A stretch of 64,000 nucleotides of DNA, from the NCBI RefSeq assembly GCF_001654965.1, contig NZ_LXEV01000023.1, forward strand, positions 124,001-188,000, in the 5' to 3' direction. A program made the position numbers and the translations under genes. How positions within the stretch are numbered: position 1 is the stretch's first letter; each line of letters begins with the position of its first letter. The notes under the pieces were generated by a model that was not told where the DNA came from, did no database searches, and was given only the letters and a program-made list of their open reading frames with translations. This document shows positions 1 through 9,983 of this stretch, piece after piece. Source of the stretch: Proteus hauseri ATCC 700826 (GTDB lineage Bacteria; Pseudomonadota; Gammaproteobacteria; Enterobacterales; Enterobacteriaceae).

Positions 1-118
1 GCCTTATTTACGTGTGGTTAACACTGCAAGCCTTGTTCTATGCGTAGTATATTTTCATAAAACCGTTATAGATTTCTCCTTTTATTGAAATTGGCAAAGC
101 CAAGGATCTGTATATTTA
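1..118. other. hexR upstream region (partial intergenic)
   Basis: AT-rich non-coding sequence before hexR. It presumably holds the hexR promoter. No clear sigma-70 boxes, operator or terminator could be assigned with confidence, and the upstream neighbour lies outside the window. Confidence 0.4.
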
Positions 119-961
119 ATGAATATATTGGAAAGGGTTCAGTCTAATCTGGACATCTTGAGCAAATCAGAAAAAAAAGTCGCCGAAGTTGTGCTAACGA
201 CGCCACAAACTGTGATCCATTCAAGTATTGCTCTAATGGCTAAAACTGCTGATGTCAGTGAACCTACGGTTAATCGCTTTTGCCGTCGTATGGCAACAAA
301 AGGATTTCCTGATTTTAAACTACTTTTGGCTCAGAGCATTGCCAACGGCACACCTTATGTAAACCGTAATATTGATGATTCAGATACAGTTTCTTCTTAT
401 ACAAATAAGATATTTGAATCAGCAATGGCGGGGTTAGAAAATGTAAAAAACAATATTGATATCGCTGCAATAAACCGAGCGGTCGATATTTTAACTCAGG
501 CTAAAAAAATCTCTTTCTTTGGTTTGGGTGCATCTGCGGCAGTAGCACATGATGCAATGAATAAATTTTCTCGCTTTAATATTCCTGTGACCTACTTCGA
601 CGATATTATTATGCAACGTATGAGTTGTATAAATAGTAGTGATGGCGATGTAGTTGTTGTGATATCACACACAGGAAGAACTAAAAATTTAGTTGAGGTG
701 GCAAAAATTGCGCGTGAAAACGATGCCGCGGTTATTGCAATTACAACATCGGGGTCTCTTTTAGCGAACGAAGCCACTTTACCTATCTTGCTTGATGTGC
801 CTGAAGATACTGATATCTACATGCCAATGATTTCTCGCCTTGCACAGCTTACTGTTATCGATGTTCTGGCAACGGGTTTTATTTTACGTCGAGGACCAAA
901 ATTCAGAGATAACTTGAAGCGCGTCAAAGAAGCATTACGTGATTCGCGATTTGATAAGTAA
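119..961 (+). CDS. hexR: HexR, RpiR-family regulator of hexose catabolism
   Basis: RpiR-family transcriptional regulator. HexR represses central carbon genes (zwf, edd-eda, gap and others) and responds to 2-keto-3-deoxy-6-phosphogluconate. The 280-residue protein has an N-terminal helix-turn-helix, about residues 1-77, with the recognisable stretch VSEPTVNRFCRRM. A SIS sugar-phosphate domain follows at about 115-250, including FFGLGASAAVAHDAMNKF and ISHTGRTKNLVE. It matches E. coli HexR almost throughout and ends at SRFDK, about nine residues shorter than the E. coli protein. It starts at ATG 119. It precedes pykA on the same strand, but a 230-bp gap suggests separate transcription. Confidence 0.95.
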   Translation: MNILERVQSNLDILSKSEKKVAEVVLTTPQTVIHSSIALMAKTADVSEPTVNRFCRRMATKGFPDFKLLLAQSIANGTPYVNRNIDDSDTVSSYTNKIFESAMAGLENVKNNIDIAAINRAVDILTQAKKISFFGLGASAAVAHDAMNKFSRFNIPVTYFDDIIMQRMSCINSSDGDVVVVISHTGRTKNLVEVAKIARENDAAVIAITTSGSLLANEATLPILLDVPEDTDIYMPMISRLAQLTVIDVLATGFILRRGPKFRDNLKRVKEALRDSRFDK

Positions 962-1191
962 CCGTTTTTAATGGTTCTGTTAGAATTGTCACACTTCCTA
1001 TCGTGCGTCTGACTAGATAAGTTTTTGAAAAATGGTAGCATATCTGCGAGCTAACTCTCGCATATGATGAAAACAGCCAAGTATGTTACAATTAGCTTGA
1101 AGCGTTTCACTTAACATATTGGATAAAATAATATTTATTTCTATTTTATCTGATAGCCAACACCTTTCGTTCAAGGTCAACGGAGTATTAC

Positions 1192-2634
1192 ATGTCCAGA
1201 CGGCTCAGAAGAACAAAAATTGTTACCACCTTAGGCCCAGCAACAGATCGTGATAATAACCTAGAAAAAATCATTACTGCTGGTGCAAACGTTGTTCGAT
1301 TAAATTTCTCTCATGGTTCTGCAGAAGATCACCTCGCTCGAGCGAATCGTACTCGCGAAATTGCTGCAAGACTTGGTCGCCATGTTGCTATTCTTGGGGA
1401 TTTACAAGGTCCTAAAATCCGTGTTTCTACATTTAAAGACGGAAAAGTTTTCCTGAATGTTGGTGATAAATTCCTATTAGATGCCAATTTAGAAAAAGGC
1501 GAAGGGGATCAAACTAAAGTCGGCATTGATTATAAAGGTTTGCCTGCTGATGTAGTTCCGGGCGATATTTTGCTGCTTGATGATGGCCGTGTTCAACTAA
1601 AAGTACTTAAAGTAGATGGGTTAAAAGTATTTACAGAAGTGACTGTCGGTGGCCCTTTATCGAATAATAAAGGAATTAATAAACTCGGTGGCGGCCTTTC
1701 TGCTGACGCATTAACTGAAAAAGATAAACAAGATATTATTACTGCTGCCAAAATTGGCGTTGATTATCTTGCAGTTTCTTTTCCAAGAACGGGTGAAGAT
1801 CTTAATCTTGCTCGCCGCTTAGCCCGTGATGCGGGTTGTGAGTGCCAAATTGTTTCTAAAGTTGAACGAGCTGAAGCCGTTGCCAACGATGAAATTATTG
1901 ATGAAATCATCCTTGCATCTGATGTTGTTATGGTTGCTCGTGGTGATCTTGGTGTTGAAATTGGTGACCCAGAACTCGTGGGTGTTCAGAAAAAATTAAT
2001 TCGTCGCGCTCGTCAGCTTAATCGTGTTGTGATAACAGCAACACAAATGATGGAGTCGATGATTACCAACCCAATGCCGACACGTGCAGAAGTAATGGAT
2101 GTAGCGAATGCTGTATTAGATGGTACCGATGCTGTGATGTTGTCGGCAGAAACAGCAGCAGGACAATATCCAGCAGAGACAGTTGCTGCCATGGCTCAGG
2201 TCTGTTTAGGCGCCGAAAAAATGCCAGCCGCAAATGTATCTAAGCATCGTTTAGATATGGTGTTTGATACCGCTGAAGAAGCTATTGCGATGTCAACAAT
2301 GTACGCTGCTAATCATATGAAAGGTGTTAATGCGATTATCGCAATGACAGAATCCGGTCGTACAGCACGTATGATGTCACGCATTAGTACGGGCCTACCG
2401 ATTTTCTCCATGTCTCGTCATGAGAAAACCCTTAACCAAACTGCGCTTTACCGTGGTGTTACACCGGTTTATTGCAGCACTCATACTGATGGTATTGCCG
2501 CTGCTAACGAAGCCATTGCTCGTTTACGTGATAAAGGTTTCTTAGTTTCTGGTGATTTAGTGTTAGTTACTCAAGGTGACCAAATGGGTACTATAGGTAG
2601 CACAAATACCTGTCGTATTCTTGAAGTTGAATAA
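1192..2634 (+). CDS. pykA: Pyruvate kinase II
   Basis: Converts phosphoenolpyruvate and ADP to pyruvate and ATP, the last step of glycolysis; PykA is the AMP-activated isozyme. The 480 residues equal the E. coli length and begin [19 protein letters not shown]. The TIM-barrel signature region [11 protein letters not shown] (about 247) and the active-site stretch [11 protein letters not shown] are intact, and a C-terminal allosteric domain follows. The start is fixed by a good ribosome site (CGGAG) just upstream. A hairpin terminator follows the stop codon. Housekeeping gene with no oddities. Confidence 0.98.
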   Translation: MSRRLRRTKIVTTLGPATDRDNNLEKIITAGANVVRLNFSHGSAEDHLARANRTREIAARLGRHVAILGDLQGPKIRVSTFKDGKVFLNVGDKFLLDANLEKGEGDQTKVGIDYKGLPADVVPGDILLLDDGRVQLKVLKVDGLKVFTEVTVGGPLSNNKGINKLGGGLSADALTEKDKQDIITAAKIGVDYLAVSFPRTGEDLNLARRLARDAGCECQIVSKVERAEAVANDEIIDEIILASDVVMVARGDLGVEIGDPELVGVQKKLIRRARQLNRVVITATQMMESMITNPMPTRAEVMDVANAVLDGTDAVMLSAETAAGQYPAETVAAMAQVCLGAEKMPAANVSKHRLDMVFDTAEEAIAMSTMYAANHMKGVNAIIAMTESGRTARMMSRISTGLPIFSMSRHEKTLNQTALYRGVTPVYCSTHTDGIAAANEAIARLRDKGFLVSGDLVLVTQGDQMGTIGSTNTCRILEVE

Positions 2635-2660
2635 ATTTCGCGATAGATCTGATTAAATAA

Positions 2661-2692
2661 AATGGGCCTCCAATTGGAAGCCCATTTTTTAT
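2661..2692 (+). terminator. Rho-independent terminator of pykA
   Basis: Stem AATGGGCCTCC (2661-2671) pairs with GGAAGCCCATT (2676-2686) with one mismatch and an AATT loop, then a T run. It lies 26 bp after the pykA stop codon and before the convergent lpxM gene. Confidence 0.85.
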
Positions 2693-2719
2693 TACCTAAT
2701 AAAAATCTCAATGTCGATT

Positions 2720-3694
2720 TTAATCTTTAAAATCGTGACGCGAATAAGGCTCTATTTCGCCTTCTTTACGTGTTTTCAATAATTTTAAGATCCACGTATA
2801 TTGTTCTGGCGTCGGTGAAACTAATGCTTCTAGTTCTTCATTCATTCGACGGGCTATATACAAATCATCTTGCCCATCAATATCATCCATTGGTTCACGA
2901 ATGATTATTTTTAATTGATGTGTTTTATGACAATAGACCGGAAACAGCGGCACAATAGCCGCGCGACACACTTTCATTAAGCGCCCAATGGCAGGCAAAG
3001 TCGCTTTATAAGTACCAAAAAAGTCAACAAATTGACTATGTTCAGCACCGTGATCTTGATCGGGTAAATAATATCCCCAAAAACCTTGGCGAACAGTTGA
3101 AATAAACGGTTTAATTCCTGCTTCGCGAGAATGTAGTCGTCCATCAAAATGGTGGCGCGCTTTGTTCCATAAATAGTCAGCGACAGGATCTTTTTGGTGA
3201 TGAAACATTGCAGCCATTTTTTGCCCATTAGCAGCTAATAACATCGCCGGAATATCCACAGCCCAGCCATGAGGCACCATAAAAATCACATTGCGCCCTT
3301 CTTGTTTTAAGCGCTCAATGACGCCTATCCCTTCCCAAGATGTGCGTTGCAATATTCGCTCAGGTCCTCTTAAACATAGCTCAGCAAGCATAACAAATGA
3401 TTGTGGTGCGGTTTCAAACATCTTATCTAACACAACTTCACGTTGTGTTTTATCCCACAGAGGAAAACAGTATCTCAAATTGATATCTGCACGACGTCTT
3501 GCGCTTTTCGCTTTACGCCCAACAAAACGACCAATAGAGGCAAGAAATGGATCGCGCCATTTTACTGGCATATATGCCAATGCACTTAATACTCCCGCAC
3601 CAAACCATGTTCCCCAATGGCGAAGATGCAAATAAGCACGGTGAAAAGTAGGCACATAACCTGCTTTACTATCGGTATCTTTTTCTTTATTCAT
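2720..3694 (-). CDS. lpxM: Lipid A myristoyltransferase LpxM (MsbB)
   Basis: Late acyltransferase of lipid A synthesis that adds the secondary myristoyl chain at the inner membrane. I chose the ATG at 3694, giving 324 residues starting MNKEKDTDSK, because it matches the E. coli length (323). An upstream in-frame ATG at 3763 would add 23 unconserved residues. The HX4D acyltransferase motif is His142...Asp147 in VPHGWAVDIP. The stretches YYLPDQDHG and FVDFFGTYKATLPAIGRLMKV are typical of LpxM. It lies downstream of mepM on the same strand but is separated from it by a terminator hairpin. Confidence 0.94.
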   Translation of the reverse strand: MNKEKDTDSKAGYVPTFHRAYLHLRHWGTWFGAGVLSALAYMPVKWRDPFLASIGRFVGRKAKSARRRADINLRYCFPLWDKTQREVVLDKMFETAPQSFVMLAELCLRGPERILQRTSWEGIGVIERLKQEGRNVIFMVPHGWAVDIPAMLLAANGQKMAAMFHHQKDPVADYLWNKARHHFDGRLHSREAGIKPFISTVRQGFWGYYLPDQDHGAEHSQFVDFFGTYKATLPAIGRLMKVCRAAIVPLFPVYCHKTHQLKIIIREPMDDIDGQDDLYIARRMNEELEALVSPTPEQYTWILKLLKTRKEGEIEPYSRHDFKD

Positions 3695-3750
3695 CAGATA
3701 ACTCTCTGAACTGACACCCCTAATAGGCGTAAAAATCGATAAAACAAAAA

Positions 3751-3770
3751 CGGATGATATCAATCATCCG
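3751..3770 (-). terminator. Terminator between mepM and lpxM
   Basis: CGGATGAT (3751-3758) pairs with ATCATCCG (3763-3770). On the minus strand the hairpin is followed by a T-rich tract (TTTTTGTTTT). It falls after the mepM stop codon and before the chosen lpxM start, so lpxM probably has its own promoter or depends on read-through. Confidence 0.7.
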
Positions 3771-3799
3771 CTTTTATGTCTTTAAATTAGTGTTTACAG

Positions 3800-5128
3800 T
3801 CAATTATCTAGCGTTAACTGAGGCATTATCTCTTTTACTTTAGCCAGATATTCTTGTTTTTCTTTGCCCGTTAAACCATCGGCGCGTGGTAATTTAGCCG
3901 TTAATGGGTTTACTGCTTGTTGGTTTATCCACAACTCATAGTGCAAATGAGGCCCTGTAGAACGTCCTGTATTACCCGATAATGCAATGCGGTCACCGCG
4001 TTTAACACGTTGGCCTGGTTTAACCAGCAATTGACGTAAGTGCATATAGCGCGTGGTGTATTGGCTACCATGACGAATAGCGATAAAGTTACCCGCTGCG
4101 CCACTGTATTTCGCGACAATAACTTCACCATCACCCGTAGCAAGAACAGGTGTCCCTACTGGCATAGCAAAATCAACACCTTTATGTGGTGCAACACGGC
4201 CTGTAACAGGGTTAACACGGCGTGGATTAAACTGTGAGGAAACTCTAAATTGCTTAATCGTTGGGAATCGCATAAAACCGCGTTCTAACCCACCCGCTTG
4301 ACTATCATAAAAACGTCCGTCTTCCGCTAAAAATGCATAGTAATCTTTACCCGCACTACGTAAACGCACGCCAATTAGTTCACTTTGTTCAGTACGGCCA
4401 TCTAACACTTCACGAGAAAATAGAGCTGAGAATTGATCACCACTTTGCAGCTTTCTAAAATCTAACTGCCATTGCAGTGCTTTAGTAACAGCCCGTGCTT
4501 CTGAATTGGTCAATCCTGCATTTGTGGCACTGGTAGAGAAACTACCTCGGATAACACCTGATGTTACGCTGTTTTTCCACTCACCTTTTTGGAATTCTTT
4601 TGTTTCTTGGAATCCCGTTTCTGTACGGGTATAAACGCGTGTTTCACGACGAGACACACCCCAACTTAATTCTTGTAACAAACCATCATCATCAAGTTTC
4701 CAGCTAATAGGTTGCCCTATTTTCAGATTTCTTAAATCTTTGTTTTGGTTTGATATTGTCGCAATATCAGCAGAATCAATACCAAACTGGGTCAGAATGG
4801 TACTTAGAGAATCGCCGCTAGAAACAATATAGGTGTGAGGAACTTGCGCTACGGCAGTGCTGGTATCTGTGCCATCTTCTGCACCTACAAGTCCTTCATC
4901 AGTAAGTTGATCACTACTGTCTGTAATAATGTCATCAGTATTTTCATTTTGCACCACTAAAGGTGCTTGAATACTGATAGGAACTTCTCTGCTTTGTTCC
5001 GTTTGAAGCACTATTGGCCGCCATATCGCAACGGCCAATGTTGCTGCAGTTAACGAGCCAAGCATTATTTTATGGGGTAGTGGTAAATTTAAATATACCT
5101 GTGCAATGGATTTCGTCTTCTGCTGCAC
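3800..5128 (-). CDS. mepM: Murein DD-endopeptidase MepM (M23 family)
   Basis: Periplasmic hydrolase that cleaves D-Ala-mDAP crosslinks to allow peptidoglycan expansion. The 442 residues compare with 440 in E. coli. There is an N-terminal membrane anchor at about 20-38, then an OapA/LysM-type region (about 95-140, beginning HTYIVSSGDSLSTILTQFG), and a C-terminal M23 peptidase. Metal ligands are visible at His315 and Asp319 (HKGVD) and in the HxH at His394/His396 (HLHYE). It starts 12 bp after the znuA stop codon, so znuA and mepM are probably co-transcribed, as in E. coli. Confidence 0.96.
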   Translation of the reverse strand: MQQKTKSIAQVYLNLPLPHKIMLGSLTAATLAVAIWRPIVLQTEQSREVPISIQAPLVVQNENTDDIITDSSDQLTDEGLVGAEDGTDTSTAVAQVPHTYIVSSGDSLSTILTQFGIDSADIATISNQNKDLRNLKIGQPISWKLDDDGLLQELSWGVSRRETRVYTRTETGFQETKEFQKGEWKNSVTSGVIRGSFSTSATNAGLTNSEARAVTKALQWQLDFRKLQSGDQFSALFSREVLDGRTEQSELIGVRLRSAGKDYYAFLAEDGRFYDSQAGGLERGFMRFPTIKQFRVSSQFNPRRVNPVTGRVAPHKGVDFAMPVGTPVLATGDGEVIVAKYSGAAGNFIAIRHGSQYTTRYMHLRQLLVKPGQRVKRGDRIALSGNTGRSTGPHLHYELWINQQAVNPLTAKLPRADGLTGKEKQEYLAKVKEIMPQLTLDN

Positions 5129-5140
5129 CTTCTCAATTCC

Positions 5141-6085
5141 TTATTTTGTCTCATTTAGGCAGCTCGCATATTGGTTAGCTAGTTGGGTAAGGAATGTTGT
5201 GTAACTCTCTTGATTTAGAGTAATTCCACTTCCAAGGGGATCTAATACACCCTTTTTAACCCCAGTGCCTTTTGCCACTGTTTCTATCACTGTCGGCCTA
5301 AATTGTGGCTCAGCAAAAATACATGATGCTTTTTGCTCAACCAATTGTGTTCGTATTTGATGTAATTTCTGAGCACCCGGCTGTATTTCAGGATTAATCG
5401 TAAAATGACCTAACGGCTTTAAATTATAATGTTTTTCGAAATAGCCATAAGCATCATGAAAGACAAAATAACCCTCATTTCTCACGGGCGACAGAATATT
5501 AGCAATATTTTTATCAGTTTGCTTGAGTTGTTCGCTGAATTTACCAAGGTTTACGTCCAGAAGTTCTTTCTTGTCTGGATACAACGTAATTAACCGTTGA
5601 TGGATCTGTTTTGCAGACGACAACGCAATTTCTGGTGATAACCATATGTGCATATTATAACCACCATGAGAATGATGTTCGTGATTTTCCTCATGTTTAT
5701 GCACATTGTCATCATCATCTTTCAATAAAAGTGACTTTATTTCGTTAGTTTCTGCTAAAGCAAGCTTATGATTGTCACTAAGTCTATTTAATGGTCTATC
5801 TAAAAACACTTCCATATCAGGACCAACCCATACCATTAGGTCTGCGGAAGTGATTTTTTTTAAATCCGACGGTTTTAGTGCGTAATCATGTGGAGATGCA
5901 CCATCTGGCAATAATACTTGCGTTGGTGTTACTCCATCAGCAATCGCGGCTGCAATAAATCCGATAGGTCTAATCGAAGCTACCACATCAGCCTGAACTG
6001 AAGCACTGAATGTTGTTATGATCGCTGTCGCTAGAAATGATTTCAATAAAAAACGATGCGCAAATTTGTTGTTTTTATGTAACAT
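5141..6085 (-). CDS. znuA: ZnuA, periplasmic zinc-binding protein
   Basis: Solute-binding protein of the ZnuABC high-affinity zinc importer. The 314 residues start with a signal peptide of about 32 residues ending near SVQADVV. Zinc ligands typical of cluster A-I proteins are His66 (SPHDYAL), His146 (MHIWLSP) and His210 (FHDAYGYF). A His/Asp-rich loop at about 123-146 (HEENHEHHSHGGYNMH) is the usual zinc-scavenging insertion. It is transcribed divergently from znuCB across a shared Zur operator, as in E. coli, and is followed closely by mepM. Confidence 0.97.
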   Translation of the reverse strand: MLHKNNKFAHRFLLKSFLATAIITTFSASVQADVVASIRPIGFIAAAIADGVTPTQVLLPDGASPHDYALKPSDLKKITSADLMVWVGPDMEVFLDRPLNRLSDNHKLALAETNEIKSLLLKDDDDNVHKHEENHEHHSHGGYNMHIWLSPEIALSSAKQIHQRLITLYPDKKELLDVNLGKFSEQLKQTDKNIANILSPVRNEGYFVFHDAYGYFEKHYNLKPLGHFTINPEIQPGAQKLHQIRTQLVEQKASCIFAEPQFRPTVIETVAKGTGVKKGVLDPLGSGITLNQESYTTFLTQLANQYASCLNETK

Positions 6086-6112
6086 AGAGAGAAATCCCGT
6101 GAATCATCATTG

Positions 6113-6135
6113 GAAATGTTATATTATAACGTTTC
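6113..6135. promoter_or_regulatory. Zur operator between znuA and znuC
   Basis: A 23-bp near-perfect palindrome, left arm GAAATGTTATA and right arm TATAACGTTTC, around a central T. It closely matches the known Zur box of the E. coli znuA/znuCB intergenic region. It lies 28 bp from the znuA start and 25 bp from the znuC start, so zinc-loaded Zur bound here should repress both transcripts. Confidence 0.9.
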
Positions 6136-6159
6136 AATGATTCTGCAAGTGCTAATTTT

Positions 6160-6885
6160 ATGTCTGACTTGATTCGTTTAAAATCGGTTTGTGTTTCTTT
6201 TGGTGAAAGAGAAATATTAAAAGATATCTCTTTTGATTTAAAAGAAGGCCGTATTCTCACCTTGCTCGGCCCTAATGGTGCCGGAAAATCAACCGTTATT
6301 CGTTTAGTGTTAGGATTACTAAATCCCTCTTCTGGCGAAATTATACGCCAGCGCACATTACGTATTGGCTATGTACCACAAAAACTTTATCTCGACCCGA
6401 CAATGCCATTAACGGTAAAACGTTTTATGACCTTAAAACCAGGTGTTCACGATAAAGATATTCTACCTGCATTAGAACGGGTTAACGCAGCAAAACTGAT
6501 TAATCAACCAATGCAAAAATTATCAGGGGGCGAATCTCAGCGAGTATTACTTGCAAGAGCACTTCTTAATCAGCCACAGCTGTTAGTGTTAGATGAACCT
6601 ACTCAAGGCGTTGATGTTAATGGGCAACTTGCCCTGTATGATTTAATTAATCAGCTTCGCAATGAACTTGGCTGTGCAATCTTAATGGTGTCTCATGATT
6701 TGCATTTAGTCATGGCAAAAACAGACGAAGTACTTTGCCTCAATGGGCATATTTGCTGCTCTGGCGCTCCTGATGTTGTTTCATCACACCCTGAATTTAT
6801 TGCCATGTTTGGCAGCCGAGGTGCTGAGCAATTAGGTATTTATCGTCACCATCATCAACACAATAAGGAGTGCCGTCATGATTGA
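6160..6885 (+). CDS. znuC: ZnuC, zinc ABC transporter ATPase
   Basis: ATP-binding subunit of the zinc importer on the cytoplasmic face of the inner membrane. In 241 residues it shows Walker [10 protein letters not shown] (about 37-45), signature [14 protein letters not shown] and Walker [13 protein letters not shown]. The C-terminus is His-rich ([13 protein letters not shown]), as is common in ZnuC. It overlaps znuB by 8 bp, showing translational coupling. It is controlled by the Zur box upstream. Confidence 0.97.
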   Translation: MSDLIRLKSVCVSFGEREILKDISFDLKEGRILTLLGPNGAGKSTVIRLVLGLLNPSSGEIIRQRTLRIGYVPQKLYLDPTMPLTVKRFMTLKPGVHDKDILPALERVNAAKLINQPMQKLSGGESQRVLLARALLNQPQLLVLDEPTQGVDVNGQLALYDLINQLRNELGCAILMVSHDLHLVMAKTDEVLCLNGHICCSGAPDVVSSHPEFIAMFGSRGAEQLGIYRHHHQHNKECRHD

Positions 6886-7663
6886 GTTGCTATTACCGGG
6901 CTGGATTGCCGGTATGCTCTTAGCAATGGCAGCAGGTCCTTTGGGGTCTTTTGTTGTTTGGCGTCGAATGTCTTACTTTGGCGATACACTAGCACATGCT
7001 TCTTTATTAGGTGTGGCTTTTGGCTTGTTATTTAATATTGAGCCATTTTATGCCGTGATTATCGTTACCCTTCTCTTAGCTATTTTATTGGTTTGGTTAG
7101 AATTAAAACCGCAGCTTTCTGTTGATACCTTATTAGGCATTATGGCTCATAGTGCGCTTTCTTTAGGGCTTGTTGTCGTAAGTTTAATGTCAAATGTGCG
7201 TGTAGATTTAATGGCGTATCTATTTGGTGATCTGTTATCAGTAAACTATCAAGACGTTATTAGTATTTTTATTGGTGTAGTCATTGTATTGTTTGTGATT
7301 ATTCGCTCATGGCGCCCTTTGCTTTCGATGACAATTAATCAAGATATGGCTTATGTTGATGGCGTTAATATTCAACGTGAACGTTTAAAACTGATGATGA
7401 TCACCGCATTAACTATCGGATTAGCAATGAAATTTGTGGGTGCTTTAATTATCACTTCATTGCTTATTATTCCCGCTGCAACAGCGCGTCGTTTTGCTCG
7501 CTCACCAGAACAAATGGCGATTATCGCTGTGGGTGTTGGAATGCTAGCGATTACCGGTGGTTTAACCTTCTCGGCTTTCTACGATACACCAGCAGGCCCA
7601 TCAGTTGTATTAGCGGCAAGTAGCTTATTTATTTTAAGTTTATTTGCACCTTCAAAACAGTAA
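6878..7663 (+). CDS. znuB: ZnuB, zinc ABC transporter permease
   Basis: Integral membrane subunit of ZnuABC, 261 residues of the ABC-3 family. Hydrophobic segments run through the length, and the conserved early stretch [26 protein letters not shown] is present in overlapping pieces near residues 21-46. It starts inside the end of znuC with the ribosome site AAGGAG. A perfect 14-bp terminator hairpin follows. Confidence 0.96.
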   Translation: MIELLLPGWIAGMLLAMAAGPLGSFVVWRRMSYFGDTLAHASLLGVAFGLLFNIEPFYAVIIVTLLLAILLVWLELKPQLSVDTLLGIMAHSALSLGLVVVSLMSNVRVDLMAYLFGDLLSVNYQDVISIFIGVVIVLFVIIRSWRPLLSMTINQDMAYVDGVNIQRERLKLMMITALTIGLAMKFVGALIITSLLIIPAATARRFARSPEQMAIIAVGVGMLAITGGLTFSAFYDTPAGPSVVLAASSLFILSLFAPSKQ

Positions 7664-7683
7664 TACGAGTTAATACTCAATAA

Positions 7684-7728
7684 AATAAACCCCAATAGCA
7701 AATCACTTGTTATTGGGGTTTATTTTTA
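7684..7728 (+). terminator. Bidirectional terminator after znuB
   Basis: AATAAACCCCAATA (7684-7697) pairs perfectly with TATTGGGGTTTATT (7711-7724) around a 13-nt loop, followed by TTTTT on the plus strand. On the minus strand the arm also ends in a T-rich tract, so it can serve the convergent macrodomain gene. Confidence 0.9.
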
Positions 7729-7773
7729 GCGTTCTTCTTATTAATGCTTTTATTAATACAAAATCAGTCGCGA

Positions 7774-8250
7774 TTATTTATTTAGCAATTCCAATTCATC
7801 AATAGGCGCATAAATTAAAATATGCACATCAATTAAAGGCTCCATGGTACTTTTTATTTTTTCATAAACGACAGGCCACGCTAAGCCCCCCAAACCAGCG
7901 CCTAAAGGCGGGATGGCAATAGATTTAATATTGTGCTGTTTTATTTCATCAACAAGTGCGATTAATCCTGTTTCGATATCTTCAATACGACTTGCTTCTC
8001 TCCAGTGTCGTTTTGTCGGAAAATTCACAATAAAACGAGGATGTGTAGCTTGTCCTATTTCATAAATAAACATATTACCAGGTTGTAATTCTTTATTTTT
8101 ACATGCTAATGCATAGGCCTTAAAATTGTCAGGCCATTTCTTTTTAAATTGTAAGGCGATACCTCGCCCCATCACACCAACACAATTAACGGCATTAACA
8201 ATAGCTTCTGTATTGGCTTTTAAAAGGTCACCGCGCGTAAGCTCTATCAT
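7774..8250 (-). CDS. Stand-alone macrodomain protein, DarG/TARG1-like ADP-ribosyl hydrolase
   Basis: A 158-residue single macrodomain. It begins with the ADP-ribose-binding motif NAVNCVGVMGRGIALQFKKK and has a second loop, PPLGAGLGGLAWPVV. The stretch VNFPTKRHWREASRIEDIETGL resembles the DarG antitoxin macrodomain and its eukaryotic relative TARG1, which remove ADP-ribose from DNA or from acidic residues; overlapping pieces NFPTKRHWREAS and SRIEDIETGL are the key features. It lacks the C-terminal DarT-binding domain of DarG, and no DarT toxin gene is adjacent. It lies between znuB and ruvB with no clear operon partner. The substrate is inferred, not shown. Confidence 0.8.
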   Translation of the reverse strand: MIELTRGDLLKANTEAIVNAVNCVGVMGRGIALQFKKKWPDNFKAYALACKNKELQPGNMFIYEIGQATHPRFIVNFPTKRHWREASRIEDIETGLIALVDEIKQHNIKSIAIPPLGAGLGGLAWPVVYEKIKSTMEPLIDVHILIYAPIDELELLNK

Positions 8251-8294
8251 TTAAATCACCTCTTTAATAAGACCAACACATACTGAAATAAATA

Positions 8295-9305
8295 TTAAGG
8301 TTCTTCCATAATGCGATTAAAGTGGCGATAAGCATGATTAGTTGCAACACGCCCTCTTGGCGTGCGCTGTATAAAACCTTGTTGTATTAAATAAGGCTCT
8401 AATACATCTTCAATAGTTTCGCGCTCTTCACCTATTGCCGCTGCAAGGTTATCAAGCCCAACAGGGCCACCCATAAATTTATCAATTATCGCAAATAACA
8501 GCTTACGGTCTAAATAATCAAAACCTGCGGCATCAACATTCAGCATATCAAGTGCTTTAGATGCAGTTTCTTCATCAATTTCACCATTGCCTTTAACTTG
8601 GGCAAAGTCTCTTACTCGGCGTAATAATCTATTGGTAATACGAGGTGTGCCTCGTGAACGCATCGCTATTTGCCGAGCGCCTTCGCGAGTCATTTCAAGC
8701 CCCATAAAATGGGCACTACGAGAGACAATATGCTGCAGGTCATCAACATTATAAAATTCAAGACGTTGCACAATACCAAAACGATCACGCAATGGCGAAG
8801 TTAAAGAGCCTGCACGCGTTGTGGCACCAACTAAGGTAAAAGGAGGTAAATCAATTTTAATAGAACGAGCCGCTGGCCCTTCGCCAATCATAATATCGAG
8901 TTGATAGTCTTCCATTGCAGGATAAAGAATTTCTTCAACTACTGGCGATAAACGATGAATTTCGTCAATAAACAACACATCATGAGGCTCAAGGTTGGTT
9001 AGCATTGCAGCTAAATCACCCGCTTTTTCTAATACGGGCCCAGATGTAGTGCGTAAATTAACGCCCATTTCATTGGCAATAATATTTGCTAATGTGGTTT
9101 TTCCTAAACCAGGAGGGCCAAAGATAAGCAGATGATCAAGAGCATCATTACGCAATTTAGCTGCCTGAATAAAAATCTCCATTTGTTCACGAACTTGTGG
9201 CTGCCCCACATATTCGGCAAGAGACTTAGGGCGGATCGCCCTATCAATTATTTCTTCTTCAGGTTGTTGAATATCTGCTGAAATCAGGCGATCTGCTTCA
9301 ATCAC
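8295..9305 (-). CDS. ruvB: Holliday junction branch-migration helicase RuvB
   Basis: AAA+ motor of the RuvAB complex that drives branch migration during recombinational repair. The 336 residues match the E. coli length. Walker A is GPPGLGKTT (about 62-70), Walker B is LFIDEIHRL, and sensor 1 is VGATTRAG. The C-terminal winged-helix region includes [10 protein letters not shown]. It starts 12 bp after ruvA, so the two form an operon, under the LexA-like box upstream of ruvA. Confidence 0.98.
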   Translation of the reverse strand: MIEADRLISADIQQPEEEIIDRAIRPKSLAEYVGQPQVREQMEIFIQAAKLRNDALDHLLIFGPPGLGKTTLANIIANEMGVNLRTTSGPVLEKAGDLAAMLTNLEPHDVLFIDEIHRLSPVVEEILYPAMEDYQLDIMIGEGPAARSIKIDLPPFTLVGATTRAGSLTSPLRDRFGIVQRLEFYNVDDLQHIVSRSAHFMGLEMTREGARQIAMRSRGTPRITNRLLRRVRDFAQVKGNGEIDEETASKALDMLNVDAAGFDYLDRKLLFAIIDKFMGGPVGLDNLAAAIGEERETIEDVLEPYLIQQGFIQRTPRGRVATNHAYRHFNRIMEEP

Positions 9306-9317
9306 AATGTGTTACTC

Positions 9318-9941
9318 CTAAATAGCCGCGCGTAATGCTTCTTTAATCAGGGTTTCGCTATCAGCTCCCGGAGTTGCGACTCGACTAATCATTTTAGCTG
9401 CTTCTTGTGGTTTATAACCTAATGCTATCAGTGCAGCTGATGCTTCTGATTCAATATCAGCTGCCGTTGGTGCTTTAGGCGAACGACTCGCTGGTAATTC
9501 AATATCACTTGTTTGGTCAAATAAATCGCCATTAAGTCCTTTAAAGCGGTCTTTCATTTCAACCACTAAACGTTCCGCTGTTTTTTTACCAACACCAGGT
9601 AATTTTACCAGTGAAGAGATAGATTCATTTTCAATTGCAGTGACAAATTGGCGAGCAGACATGCCAGATAAAATCGCCAAGGCGAGTTTAGGACCAACGC
9701 CATTAACTTTGATTAATTCACGAAATAATGCACGTTCTTGTTTTTGATTAAACCCATAAAGGAGTTGAGCATCTTCGCGCACAATAAATTGTGTATAAAT
9801 AATGGCTTCCTGATCGATATCAGGTAATTCATAAAAACAGGTCATCGGCATATTAATTTCATAACCAACCCCATTACCCGCTTCTATCAGCACGACGGGT
9901 GGCTGTTTTTCAAGAACAATTCCTCTGATACGACCTATCAC
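9318..9941 (-). CDS. ruvA: Holliday junction recognition protein RuvA
   Basis: Tetrameric junction-binding subunit of RuvAB. The 207 residues carry an OB fold (1-63), a tandem helix-hairpin-helix region (about 70-140, with [14 protein letters not shown] and [16 protein letters not shown]) and a C-terminal RuvB-contacting domain (about 155-207). The start codon is preceded by a GGAGG-type ribosome site. A CTG-N10-CAG element lies 51 bp upstream, as expected for an SOS-regulated gene. Confidence 0.98.
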   Translation of the reverse strand: MIGRIRGIVLEKQPPVVLIEAGNGVGYEINMPMTCFYELPDIDQEAIIYTQFIVREDAQLLYGFNQKQERALFRELIKVNGVGPKLALAILSGMSARQFVTAIENESISSLVKLPGVGKKTAERLVVEMKDRFKGLNGDLFDQTSDIELPASRSPKAPTAADIESEASAALIALGYKPQEAAKMISRVATPGADSETLIKEALRAAI

Positions 9942-9983
9942 GCTAACACCTCCGCAAAATTAATCACGCCAAGTTTATAACAT

